Below are positions 16,598 to 25,100 of a stretch of DNA of 53,548 bases, in pieces. Each line of letters opens with the position of its first letter. Position 1 is the stretch's first letter. Position numbers and translations under genes: made by a program. A model generated the notes under the pieces. The model saw only the letters and a list, made by a program, of their open reading frames with translations. It was not told the origin of the DNA and did no database searches. The DNA is from CAZDUS01 sp964609375 (lineage in GTDB: Bacteria > Verrucomicrobiota > Kiritimatiellia > CAIKKV01 > CAITUY01). Location of the stretch: the NCBI GenBank assembly GCA_964609375.1, contig CAZSSA010000006.1, positions 1 to 53,548 on the forward strand, in the 5' to 3' direction.

Positions 16598-17505
16598 AAC
16601 AGCCACATTCAGCGTTTAGCTCGGCATTTCATATCTTCCGTGCACTTCGGCCCAGTCAATGGACCAAAAACCTGGTCGTAATGGCCGCCTTTATCTTTGC
16701 GCTGGGAGACCGCACCCAATCCATTCCAAAACAATCGTTCATGATCGTCACCATCGCCTGTGGCTTATTTTGCATAGTCTCCAGCAGCATTTATCTTTTC
16801 AACGACATACAAGATGTCGAAGCGGATAAAATGCACCCTGTAAAGCGTCTAAGACCGTTGGCCTCCGGCTTGATATCTATCCCTCTCGCTGCTGTCCTGT
16901 CGTTCATCCTGCTTGCAGGCGGATTATATGGCTCCTTTTCCCTCTCAACCCTGTTTGGCTGCATTGTGGCCACATACGTTGCCATGCAAGCGGCCTACAC
17001 ACTCTGGCTGAAGCACATCGCACTGGTTGATGTGTTTATCATTGCCAGCGGCTTTGTCCTTCGTGCGGCGGCCGGTGGTGTCATTCTTAATGTCACCGTC
17101 TCCCCCTGGCTGCTTATCTGCGCCTTCCTGTTGGCTCTCTTTCTGGCTTTGTGTAAAAGGCGCCATGAAAAGTACCTTACGGAATCAGCCAGTGACTACC
17201 GCCCCAGCCTTGACAACTATGACGCCAAACTGCTCGATCAATTGATTGCCGTCGTGAGCGCTGCCACCATCGTTTCCTATTCCATCTACACACTCTGGCC
17301 GGATACGACCCGTAAGTTCGGCACACCGCTACTCTCCCTGACCATCCCGTTTGTCATCTTCGGCATTTTCCGTTATCTCGACCTCGTTTACCGCAAGGAG
17401 GCGGGTGGGCGGCCGGAAAAGGTTCTATTAACGGACATCCCGCTTCTTGTCGATTTGCTTGCCTACACCGTCACCGTCGGTGGTGTCTTCATGTTTTCCA
17501 AATGA
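16594..17505 (+). CDS. Decaprenyl-phosphate phosphoribosyltransferase-like UbiA protein
   Basis: A 303-residue integral membrane prenyltransferase with about eight or nine helices. LRPSQWTKNLVV at the N-terminus and the Asp-rich motif NDIQDVEADKMHPVKRLRP match the family of decaprenyl-phosphate phosphoribosyltransferase (mycobacterial Rv3806c type), which moves 5-phosphoribosyl from PRPP to polyprenyl phosphate. The second acidic region, around DNYDAKLLDQL, follows helix 5. The neighbouring polyprenol-phosphate glycosyltransferase (four-base overlap) supports a role in lipid-linked sugar donors for the cell surface. Whether the cell goes on to make an arabinose donor cannot be seen here, as no epimerase is adjacent. 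Confidence 0.82.
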   Translation: MKQPHSAFSSAFHIFRALRPSQWTKNLVVMAAFIFALGDRTQSIPKQSFMIVTIACGLFCIVSSSIYLFNDIQDVEADKMHPVKRLRPLASGLISIPLAAVLSFILLAGGLYGSFSLSTLFGCIVATYVAMQAAYTLWLKHIALVDVFIIASGFVLRAAAGGVILNVTVSPWLLICAFLLALFLALCKRRHEKYLTESASDYRPSLDNYDAKLLDQLIAVVSAATIVSYSIYTLWPDTTRKFGTPLLSLTIPFVIFGIFRYLDLVYRKEAGGRPEKVLLTDIPLLVDLLAYTVTVGGVFMFSK

Positions 17506-17608
17506 CTCACACCCGCTTACCTGGGGCCGGTTTGCGGATTGAACCATTCTTCAGGTTCTGGCAGATTTTCAAATATCCGTAAGCCAGTTGCAGCAAGGAG
17601 ATCACACC

Positions 17609-18328
17609 GTGTCACACCGGGTTCTTAATACAAAGGAAGCGGCCGCTTTCCTGCATCTGACGCCTGCTGAGATTGAAAAAATGATTAAGCGTCATGAAAT
17701 CCCCCATGAGCGCCAGGGAGAGCGGGTCATTTTCCGTCGGCAGGAAATAGACGCTTGGGCATCCCAACGCATTCTAAATCTTTCCCATACACATCTTGCA
17801 CAATACCACGCGATCTCTTCCGAAAGAATACGCCAGCTCAGCAATCGCGAAACACTCATCCCTTCGCTTGTTTCCGTAAACGGCATCCGCACCGACATGT
17901 CTTCACGCACCCGTGCATCCATCATCCGCGACATGGTGGCGCTTGCAGAAACCACGGGCCTTGTGTCCGATCCTGCTGACCTTCTGGTCGCCATTGAAAA
18001 TCGCGAACAACTTTGTTCCACGGCCCTTCCCGGCGGTGTCGCCCTGCTCCATCCCCGCCACCATTCACCCTATCTGACCTCCGAGTCATTTATCGTGATC
18101 GGACGGACGGTGCAACCTATCCATTTCAACGCATTGGACGGCAAACCAACAGACCTCTTTTTCCTCATCTGCTGTCAGGATGATCAAATGCACTTGCATA
18201 CGTTGGCCCGTCTTTGCGCCCTCTACCAAAAAACCGACTTGCTCATCACCTTGCGCCTTGCCGGAACAGCCGATGAAATGCTTGCTGCGCTTCTGAACGC
18301 TGAACAGAAACTTCTCAGCACCATGTGA
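17609..18328 (+). CDS. Helix-turn-helix/PTS EIIA (PtsN-like) fusion regulator
   Basis: A 239-residue protein. Residues ~5-55 are an excisionase/MerR-like winged helix (LNTKEAAAFLHLTPAEIEKMIKR and RRQEIDAWA). Residues ~95-239 are a fructose/nitrogen-type PTS EIIA domain, with the likely phosphorylated His in GGVALLHPRH, FIVIGRTVQPIHF and the final helix. It probably senses the phosphorylation state of a PTS phosphorelay and binds DNA (inference from the fusion). The start is GTG at 17609, because AAGGAG lies eight bases upstream; a TTG at 17588 has no such site. A weak promoter (TTGAAC, 17 bases, CAGATT at 17539-17567) precedes it. It overlaps pabBC by four bases. No EI or HPr is in the window. 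Confidence 0.82.
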   Translation: MSHRVLNTKEAAAFLHLTPAEIEKMIKRHEIPHERQGERVIFRRQEIDAWASQRILNLSHTHLAQYHAISSERIRQLSNRETLIPSLVSVNGIRTDMSSRTRASIIRDMVALAETTGLVSDPADLLVAIENREQLCSTALPGGVALLHPRHHSPYLTSESFIVIGRTVQPIHFNALDGKPTDLFFLICCQDDQMHLHTLARLCALYQKTDLLITLRLAGTADEMLAALLNAEQKLLSTM

Positions 18329-20115
18329 CCCCACGTCACTTCTCCATGCATACCTCTCAACAACCCGAGGTTCTTCTTCACAACCCACAGCATGGCGAGT
18401 GGCTTTGCTTTCCTCCGCCCTCCGCTGTCATCCAGGCTCATCGCCATGCGGATGTCATCCCCGCCTTGCATGAAATCCAACAAGCCGTTGACAACAATAA
18501 CCACTATGCCGCGGGCTTCATCAGCTATGAAGCCGCACCAGCCTTCGATCCTGCCCTAACCGTACGCCCGCCCGATCCGAGGTTCCCTTTACTTTGGTTC
18601 GGACTGTTCGACGCCCCCACTCGCCGAAAATCAATACCTCTGCCTGCCAGTACCCCCATCGCACTGAACTGGACCCCCTCTATTACCCGGGAGGCATACA
18701 TCGCAACCCTCTCCCGGCTGCGGGAATACCTCTACAAAGGCGACTCCTATCAGGTGAATTATACCCTCCGGCTGCTTGCCTCCTTTAAGGGATCCCCGTA
18801 TTCGCTTTTTTCTCAACTGGTCGGTGCTCAGGGCGCCCACTATTCCGCTTTTATCAGCACGGAGAACTTCGCCGTCTGCTCGGCTTCACCGGAACTGTTC
18901 TTCCGTATGCATAATGGCAACATCGAAGCACGCCCCATGAAGGGAACGGCACCACGGGGACGGACCTCCTCAGAAGACCGGCAGGAAGCCGCCAACCTCC
19001 ACTGCTCCGAAAAAAACCGTGCAGAAAACGTAATGATTGTCGATATGATCCGCAATGATATGGGGCGTATTGCCATTCCAGGCTCCGTCACCCCCGTCAG
19101 CCTCTTTAATATTGAGCGCTACCCGACCGTCTGGCAAATGACCTCAACGGTGACATGCAAGACTCAGGCGCTATTCCCGGAAATCATGACGGCTCTTTTC
19201 CCCTGTGCCTCCATCACAGGGGCACCCAAGCCACGGACAATGCGTATCATTGCGGAAGTGGAGGATTCTCCCCGCCGAATTTATACGGGCTCCATTGGCT
19301 TCCTTGCCCCCGGTGGGATCGCCCAATTCAACGTTGCCATCAGAACCGTCCTGTTGGACAACCTCAACCACACCGCCGAATATGGGGTTGGCGGCGGTAT
19401 CGTGTGGGATTCCTCCAGCGGTGACGAATATGATGAATGCATCACGAAATCCGCCATTCTCCGGCCCGCCACGCCTGCATTCAGCCTTTTGGAAACTCTC
19501 CGATGGGACTCCGACACTGGATTCTTCCTGCTCGATCGCCACCTTCATCGTCTCGCCGAATCCGCAGAGTATTTTGATTTCCATTTCTCGCTGCCCGAAA
19601 CCAAAATCAAGCTGGATGCGTGGGCCGCCGAATCTGCACTCACGAACAAGCCGCTTTCCTGGCGGATACGCCTGCTTCTTTCCGCCAGCGGAACGATCAC
19701 CATCGAATCTTTTCCGCTCACAAAAGAATCCCCGCCGTTGGCTTGCGTCGGCATTGCCTCACACCCTGTTGACCCGCAGAATCGTTTCCTCTACCACAAA
19801 ACCACCTATCGTGAGATCTATGAAAACGCCCGGTCATCCTGCCCGGGAACCGATGACGTTCTGCTTTGGAATCCGAAGGGTGAGATAACTGAATCCACGA
19901 TTGCCAACGTTGTCGTCGATATGGACGGGGAAATGATCACTCCACCGGTGGAGTGCGGTTTGCTGCCGGGAACCTTCAGGGATGAATTACTTGCTCAAGG
20001 AATAATCAAGGAAGGCATCATCCGACTGGACAATTTGCGCCATGGCAAGGCGCTCTATCTCATCAATTCCGTCCGCCGCTGGCGCCCCTTCACAATCGCG
20101 TCCCCTCTCCCTTGA
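18325..20115 (+). CDS. pabB: Aminodeoxychorismate synthase component I / 4-amino-4-deoxychorismate lyase fusion
   Basis: A 596-residue PabB-PabC fusion for the p-aminobenzoate part of folate. The PabB part (~1-390) has RPMKGTAPRG, where Lys206 is the residue that marks PabB rather than anthranilate synthase, then RAENVMIVDMIRND and CASITGAPKPRTM. The C-terminal ~210 residues are a class IV PLP lyase: LLETLRWD, the PLP Lys in YHKTTYREIY, and EITESTIANV. The start is GTG 18325, overlapping the previous stop, or ATG 18346; neither has a good ribosome binding site, which favours coupling to the upstream gene. The glutamine amidotransferase subunit (PabA) is not nearby. Confidence 0.9.
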   Translation: MTPRHFSMHTSQQPEVLLHNPQHGEWLCFPPPSAVIQAHRHADVIPALHEIQQAVDNNNHYAAGFISYEAAPAFDPALTVRPPDPRFPLLWFGLFDAPTRRKSIPLPASTPIALNWTPSITREAYIATLSRLREYLYKGDSYQVNYTLRLLASFKGSPYSLFSQLVGAQGAHYSAFISTENFAVCSASPELFFRMHNGNIEARPMKGTAPRGRTSSEDRQEAANLHCSEKNRAENVMIVDMIRNDMGRIAIPGSVTPVSLFNIERYPTVWQMTSTVTCKTQALFPEIMTALFPCASITGAPKPRTMRIIAEVEDSPRRIYTGSIGFLAPGGIAQFNVAIRTVLLDNLNHTAEYGVGGGIVWDSSSGDEYDECITKSAILRPATPAFSLLETLRWDSDTGFFLLDRHLHRLAESAEYFDFHFSLPETKIKLDAWAAESALTNKPLSWRIRLLLSASGTITIESFPLTKESPPLACVGIASHPVDPQNRFLYHKTTYREIYENARSSCPGTDDVLLWNPKGEITESTIANVVVDMDGEMITPPVECGLLPGTFRDELLAQGIIKEGIIRLDNLRHGKALYLINSVRRWRPFTIASPLP

Positions 20116-20202
20116 AGAGAGCTTGGTTGAGGCAAGGATGCCGCGCCGCCTGTCTTCTTGTTCTGATTTCCCGAGTCCCCATGATGACTTCAGGAGTCTC
20201 TC

Positions 20203-20877
20203 TTATTTGAACACCAACGTTCCCCAATCCTCCTGAATGTGATAACTCAGCTTAACATGGGGTGATGTTGAGGAATATACAGGCTGCGCCACTCCCCGCG
20301 TATAGTCATAACGCGAAAACGAAAACAACCACTTGCTGCCTGCCGTTGGAATCGAGTTTTCCGCAACAAGGTCGAATGGTATTTGGGCCAGCACACGCCA
20401 TCGCTTTTGATCCCTCTCAACCAGCACACGGCTGCTAACCTGACGGTGACTAAGCATCCAGTCGGAAGGAATCGGCCCTGACGTTCGCCCAAGAAATGCC
20501 GCCGCCGATGGAAAACGAACCTGAAACTTCTGATTCTCAGGCGAAACATGAATCTCAAAATAGGCATCTTGATCCACTGGCCGGAGAAACATTTCAAACA
20601 CGTCCCCTTTCATGAATGCAGGCTCATTGAATTCGGAAACAGGATTGAATATATCGTCGTCGCTCAGGACTGCGTAGACCAGGAACTCCTTGTTCCTCCA
20701 GCCAACCCTTATCGTTGCAGGCCTGAACGCTGCTTCCGGCTCAGGCTTCCAGTACTGCCTGGTCACACATGGCTGCGAGTCGGCAAACGCCGCTTCAATA
20801 GATGACCATGACTCAGGTTTAAAATCAGAAAGTTGAGTACATTTCAACTCAGGCCGGCTGCTATTCGTTGTCGCCAT
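20203..20877 (-). CDS. CBM9-like carbohydrate-binding domain protein
   Basis: A 224-residue protein made of a single domain resembling the family 9 carbohydrate-binding (DOMON-like) fold: a run of beta strands with GDVFEMFLRP, YFEIHVSPE and FSFSRYDYTRG, typical of such domains. There is no signal peptide from the chosen start at 20877 (GAGGGA just upstream); the longer frame to 20937 adds nothing recognisable. It stands alone, convergent with pabBC. Possible promoters in 20878-21012 are ambiguous (for example TTGCTG, 17 bases, CTATAT). Ligand unknown. Close to the assembly gap, so its upstream neighbours are uncertain. Confidence 0.75.
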   Translation of the reverse strand: MATTNSSRPELKCTQLSDFKPESWSSIEAAFADSQPCVTRQYWKPEPEAAFRPATIRVGWRNKEFLVYAVLSDDDIFNPVSEFNEPAFMKGDVFEMFLRPVDQDAYFEIHVSPENQKFQVRFPSAAAFLGRTSGPIPSDWMLSHRQVSSRVLVERDQKRWRVLAQIPFDLVAENSIPTAGSKWLFSFSRYDYTRGVAQPVYSSTSPHVKLSYHIQEDWGTLVFK

Positions 20878-21012
20878 AATTCCCTCGCATGATGAGATAT
20901 TACCATCAGTGATGGCAGAGATGGCTTCTCTTGCCACCCATTCCAGTCAGGCGTACATATAGACAATACAGAGCCCCGCCAGCAAGGATCAACTTTCCAC
21001 CACGCCCTTCCA

Positions 21013-21112
21013 NNNNNNNNNNNNNNNNNNNNNNNNNNNNNNNNNNNNNNNNNNNNNNNNNNNNNNNNNNNNNNNNNNNNNNNNNNNNNNNNNNNNNNNN
21101 NNNNNNNNNNNN
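21013..21112. other. Assembly gap (100 N)
   Basis: Exactly 100 N, the usual placeholder for a gap of unknown length. The neighbours on the two sides (CBM9-like gene to the left, end of the six-gene operon to the right) may be further apart than shown, and genes may be missing. Confidence 1.
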
Positions 21113-21133
21113 CCAATGGCAAAAAACCGACCC

Positions 21134-22186
21134 TCAACGCTGATAAATCGGCAACTGGCGGTAGGAGACGCTCAGCGCAAGGATCGCCATGCTGGTGGCA
21201 TACTGCGTGTTCTGGGAGTGTTGGCTCTTCGCCGGCCAGGAACCATCCGGTCCCTGCATCTTCAGGATCGAGTCATAAAACCTCGGTGCAAAGGACTCCC
21301 ATTCCGGCCCGCCCAGTTGAAACATTCCGTTGGCCATGTAGTACAATGCATAATACCCCTCGGTCTCGGTGCCCAGCGAAGACGAGTCCTTGAACTTGCC
21401 GGCGATGAACTTTCCCGCCGCGAGAGTTACCTCGTCCCTGTGCCGGCCGGCCAGTTCCAGACAAAGCAGGCCGATGCCCGTCCTTGCCAGATTGGGGCCC
21501 CCGCCGGGCTGGTAGGCGAACCCGCCCCCTTCCTTCACCCGGCAACGCAGGATGTACTTCACCGCTTTGTCAACCGCCTCCTTCGGGACCGGTGCCCCGT
21601 TGTTGCGCGCGGATCGCAGGGATGCCAGTGCCCACCCCGCCATGGAAATGTCGCTGTCGCTACTGGATGGCTCGTAGCGCCATCCGCCCGCGTTCGCTTC
21701 GCCCTTGGCCACATCCTGCGCCGCCAGGATGATCCGCAAGGCGCGTGGCAGTACATCGTCAATCCTCGCCTGCCGCTCGGGATCCACCATGCCCGACACC
21801 TCGGAAAGCATAAGGGTCGAGATGTTGTGGCTGTACATCCGTCCGTTCTGGCCCATCAGCAGGCCGTTCGGCTTGGATTGGGAAAGAATGTGGTCAATTC
21901 CGCGGTTGATGACATCGCCGTAGGGGGGGACGCCGGGCGAATAGCCGCGCGCCAGGAAGGCCATGATCGCCAGCGAGGTGATGGCAGGGGTTGTGGCCCC
22001 GCCGATGGATCCATCCGCCGCCTGCGACCGGGCAAGAAACGCCAGCCCCTTATCAACCGATTCATCAAAGGCACGCTGATACTTATCGTCCTCCATCACG
22101 GAGGATTGCGCACGCGCATCAATCCCCGTCAGCCAGACCACGCATGCCAGAACCAGGATCTTTCCAACCGCGAGTGTGCGTCTCAT
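21134..22186 (-). CDS. Secreted prenyltransferase/squalene-cyclase-fold protein
   Basis: A 350-residue protein with a signal peptide (RRTLAVGKILVLACVVWLTG, cut probably after ARA) and repeats of the alpha/alpha-toroid type seen in squalene cyclases and prenyltransferases: ESVDKGLAFLARSQAADGS, INRGIDHILSQSKPNG, KAVKYILRCRVKEGG and FYDSILKMQGPDGSW. The DXDD motif of class II terpene cyclases is not seen, so it is probably not a cyclase; related proteins are common in planctomycetes and relatives next to MoxR/vWA operons. It overlaps the preceding gene by four bases with GGGGAGG upstream. It is the last visible gene of the operon, 22 bases from the assembly gap. Confidence 0.82.
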   Translation of the reverse strand: MRRTLAVGKILVLACVVWLTGIDARAQSSVMEDDKYQRAFDESVDKGLAFLARSQAADGSIGGATTPAITSLAIMAFLARGYSPGVPPYGDVINRGIDHILSQSKPNGLLMGQNGRMYSHNISTLMLSEVSGMVDPERQARIDDVLPRALRIILAAQDVAKGEANAGGWRYEPSSSDSDISMAGWALASLRSARNNGAPVPKEAVDKAVKYILRCRVKEGGGFAYQPGGGPNLARTGIGLLCLELAGRHRDEVTLAAGKFIAGKFKDSSSLGTETEGYYALYYMANGMFQLGGPEWESFAPRFYDSILKMQGPDGSWPAKSQHSQNTQYATSMAILALSVSYRQLPIYQR

Positions 22187-25100
22187 TTTTCCTCCCCGTG
22201 CCGCGAGACTTCCCGGAAATACTTCTGAATGATGGGCCGGTACTCCTCGGGACCCTCGCTGTTGATCGCCTGCAGAACGTCGTCCTTCAACTCACCGTGA
22301 AGTTTCAGCCAATCCTGCAGCCTGAGCCCCAGCCGTCGCGCGAAGGAGGGTAGTTCCTCGGACTCGGTGCGCATATCTTTTGATCCCGTTCCGCTGGATG
22401 ATGCCGTTCGCAGTGTGGAGGGACGAGGGTTGATGCCCATGGCACGCGCCTGACCGGCGGCTTGTTGCGCGGCCGCCGCCACTTGAGCGGCTGCTTCCGC
22501 CGCGTCGGCACTTTCACTGGACTGTGCCGCCTCGCGAGCGCTCTGGTAGGCCTCGGAAAGCGCATTCGCATCCGGTTGAGCCGGTGCCGCCGCCGCGGCC
22601 TGCGCCGCCTGCCTCAGGCTCTGTGCGGCCTGCTGCATGGCCTGGGCCGCCACCTGCTGGTTCTGGCTGGCCTGCTGGGCCGCCTGTTGCATAGCCTGTG
22701 GCGAAGGACTCTTTCCATCAGCGCTCCTCTGGCCCGCAGCGGTCTGCATCTGCTGCCCAGCCTTCCCGGTGGCCTGCTGGGCGCGCTGCATGGCCTGGGC
22801 GGCCTGATCCGCCGCCGCCGCCGGCCGCGCGCCCTGGGGCTGCGTCATGGCTTCGCCGGCTTGCGCCTGGATCGAAGCCGCTTCTTGCGCCAGTTCATTG
22901 GCTTCGCGGGTGACCTGCTCCTGTTGCCCCTGCAAGGCGTCCAACGGCCGATCAGTGGCAAGCGCACCAATCTGCTTGCCGAGTTGTTCCTGCTGCTCCT
23001 CCAGTTCCCGCGCCTGACGGGCGAACTGCTCCATGTCGGCCCGCTTCTCCAAGGGTTCGTTTTCCATGCCGCGTACGGCATTCCGCAACTGGTCCGCCAA
23101 CTGCTCCAGCGCCCGCTCCGCTTCCCGGGAAGCCGACCGTGCCTGCGAATGCTTGTCCTGCTGCAACTCGTCGGCCGCCTGCCGGGCCGCACGTGCCGCG
23201 GTGGAGGCCCGTTCCGCAACACCTTCGGGTGCCGTCTCGCGGTTCATCGCTTGCGCCAACGCCTCGGCGGCTTGTGCCAGATCCCGTTCCTGGGCTTCCA
23301 CCTGCCGGGCGATCCTATCCTCCAACCCTTCGGCATGTTGCCGCTTCACGGCCAGCAAGGCATCGGCCTCCCGACGCAACTCCTCCTGCTTGCGGGCCAT
23401 ATCGGCCAATGTTGCCGAATCGGCTTCCCGGCGCGCGCCTTCGGCGGATTCGTTGGCACGCATCGCCGCTTGTGCTGCTTCCAAGGCTTTTGACACCGCT
23501 GCCTTGGCGGCCTCGGCGGCGGCTTCCTTCTTCTGGTTGGCGGTGCTTGGCGAGTTGGCCGCGGCGGCCTGCTGCGCCTGCTGGGCCGCCTGTTGGGCCG
23601 ATTGTTTCGCGGCCGCGGCGGCATTCCTTGCCTGCTGCGATTCCCGCTGCGCGTTCTGGCTGTCCTTTTTCGCGTCCTGCGCGTCTTGCCGCGCTTCGGC
23701 CTCGTTCTCACGCGCTGCCTGCGCGTTCTGTTGCGCAGCCTCGGCAGCACGTTTCGCCTCCTGCTCGTTGGGCTTGCCCTGGCTTTGCTGTGCTGCCTGC
23801 CCGGCCTGCTTCGCCGCCTGGTCCGCCTGCTGCGCGGCGGCCTTCGCCGCCTCGGCCTGTTCCTGGGCCTTGCGGGCCGATTGCTCCGCCTGTTGCGCCG
23901 CCTTCTCGGCGGACTGGGCCGCCTGTTCAGACAACTGTCCGGCCTGCTCGGCGGTGCGCGCGGACTCGCGTGCGGCTTCCGCCGGCAACGGGGCCTTGGC
24001 TTGGTCCGTCTTCTCCTGCTGTGTCTTCAGCGCCCCGGCTTTAGCGGATTCGTTGGCACGCATCGCCGCTTGTGCTGCTTCCAAGGCTTTTGACACCGCT
24101 GCCTTGGCGGCCTCGGCGGCGGCTTCCTTCTTCTGGTTGGCGGTGCTTGGCGAGTTGGCCGCGGCGGCCTGCTGCGCCTGCTGGGCCGCCTGTTGGGCCG
24201 ATTGTTTCGCGGCCGCGGCGGCATTCCTTGCCTGCTGCGATTCCCGCTGCGCGTTCTGGCTGTCCTTTTTCGCGTCCTGCGCGTCTTGCCGCGCTTCGGC
24301 CTCGTTCTCACGCGCTGCCTGCGCGTTCTGTTGCGCAGCCTCGGCAGCACGTTTCGCCTCCTGCTCGTTGGGCTTGCCCTGGCTTTGCTGTGCTGCCTGC
24401 CCGGCCTGCTTCGCCGCCTGGTCCGCCTGCTGCGCGGCGGCCTTCGCCGCCTCGGCCTGTTCCTGGGCCTTGCGGGCCGATTGCTCCGCCTGTTGCGCCG
24501 CCTTCTCGGCGGACTGGGCCGCCTGTTCAGACAACTGTCCGGCCTGCTCGGCGGTGCGTGCGGACTCGCGTGCGGCTTCCGCCGGCGACGGAGCCTTGGA
24601 TTGGTCCGTCTTCTCCTGCTGCGTCTTCAGTGCCCCGGCTTTATCGACCAGTTCCTGAAATGGATCCGGTTTCTCCGCCGATGGCGGTTGTCCCTCCGAT
24701 TTCAACGTCCCGAGCGGCGCGGTTGTCCGCGGCTGATCCAGTTCCCGCGCCTCCTTGCGCAGGGACTCCGCCGCTTCCTGCTGCTGGTTCCTGGCCTGCT
24801 CGCGAAGGCCTGCTTCCATTTCCCGTGCCGCCTTCTTCATGGCATCGGCCTGCAGGGAGGCCCGCGGTTCAGCCTTGACGCTTTCAGCCAGCTTGTCCTG
24901 TCTCGCGGCGAGATCACGCCATTGCGCTTCCTGCTTCTGCTGCTGTTCAAGCGCCTCGCGTGTCAGTGCCTCCAGTTCGGCCTGTCGCTTGGCAAGCTGG
25001 TCGGCTTCCACCGCCGCGAGCGCGGACCTGTTGCTGACGGCCCCGGCAGCCTCCGCGGCCGCTTCCGGTGTTTCCCTTGTCATCTTGGCAAGGTCGTCGG

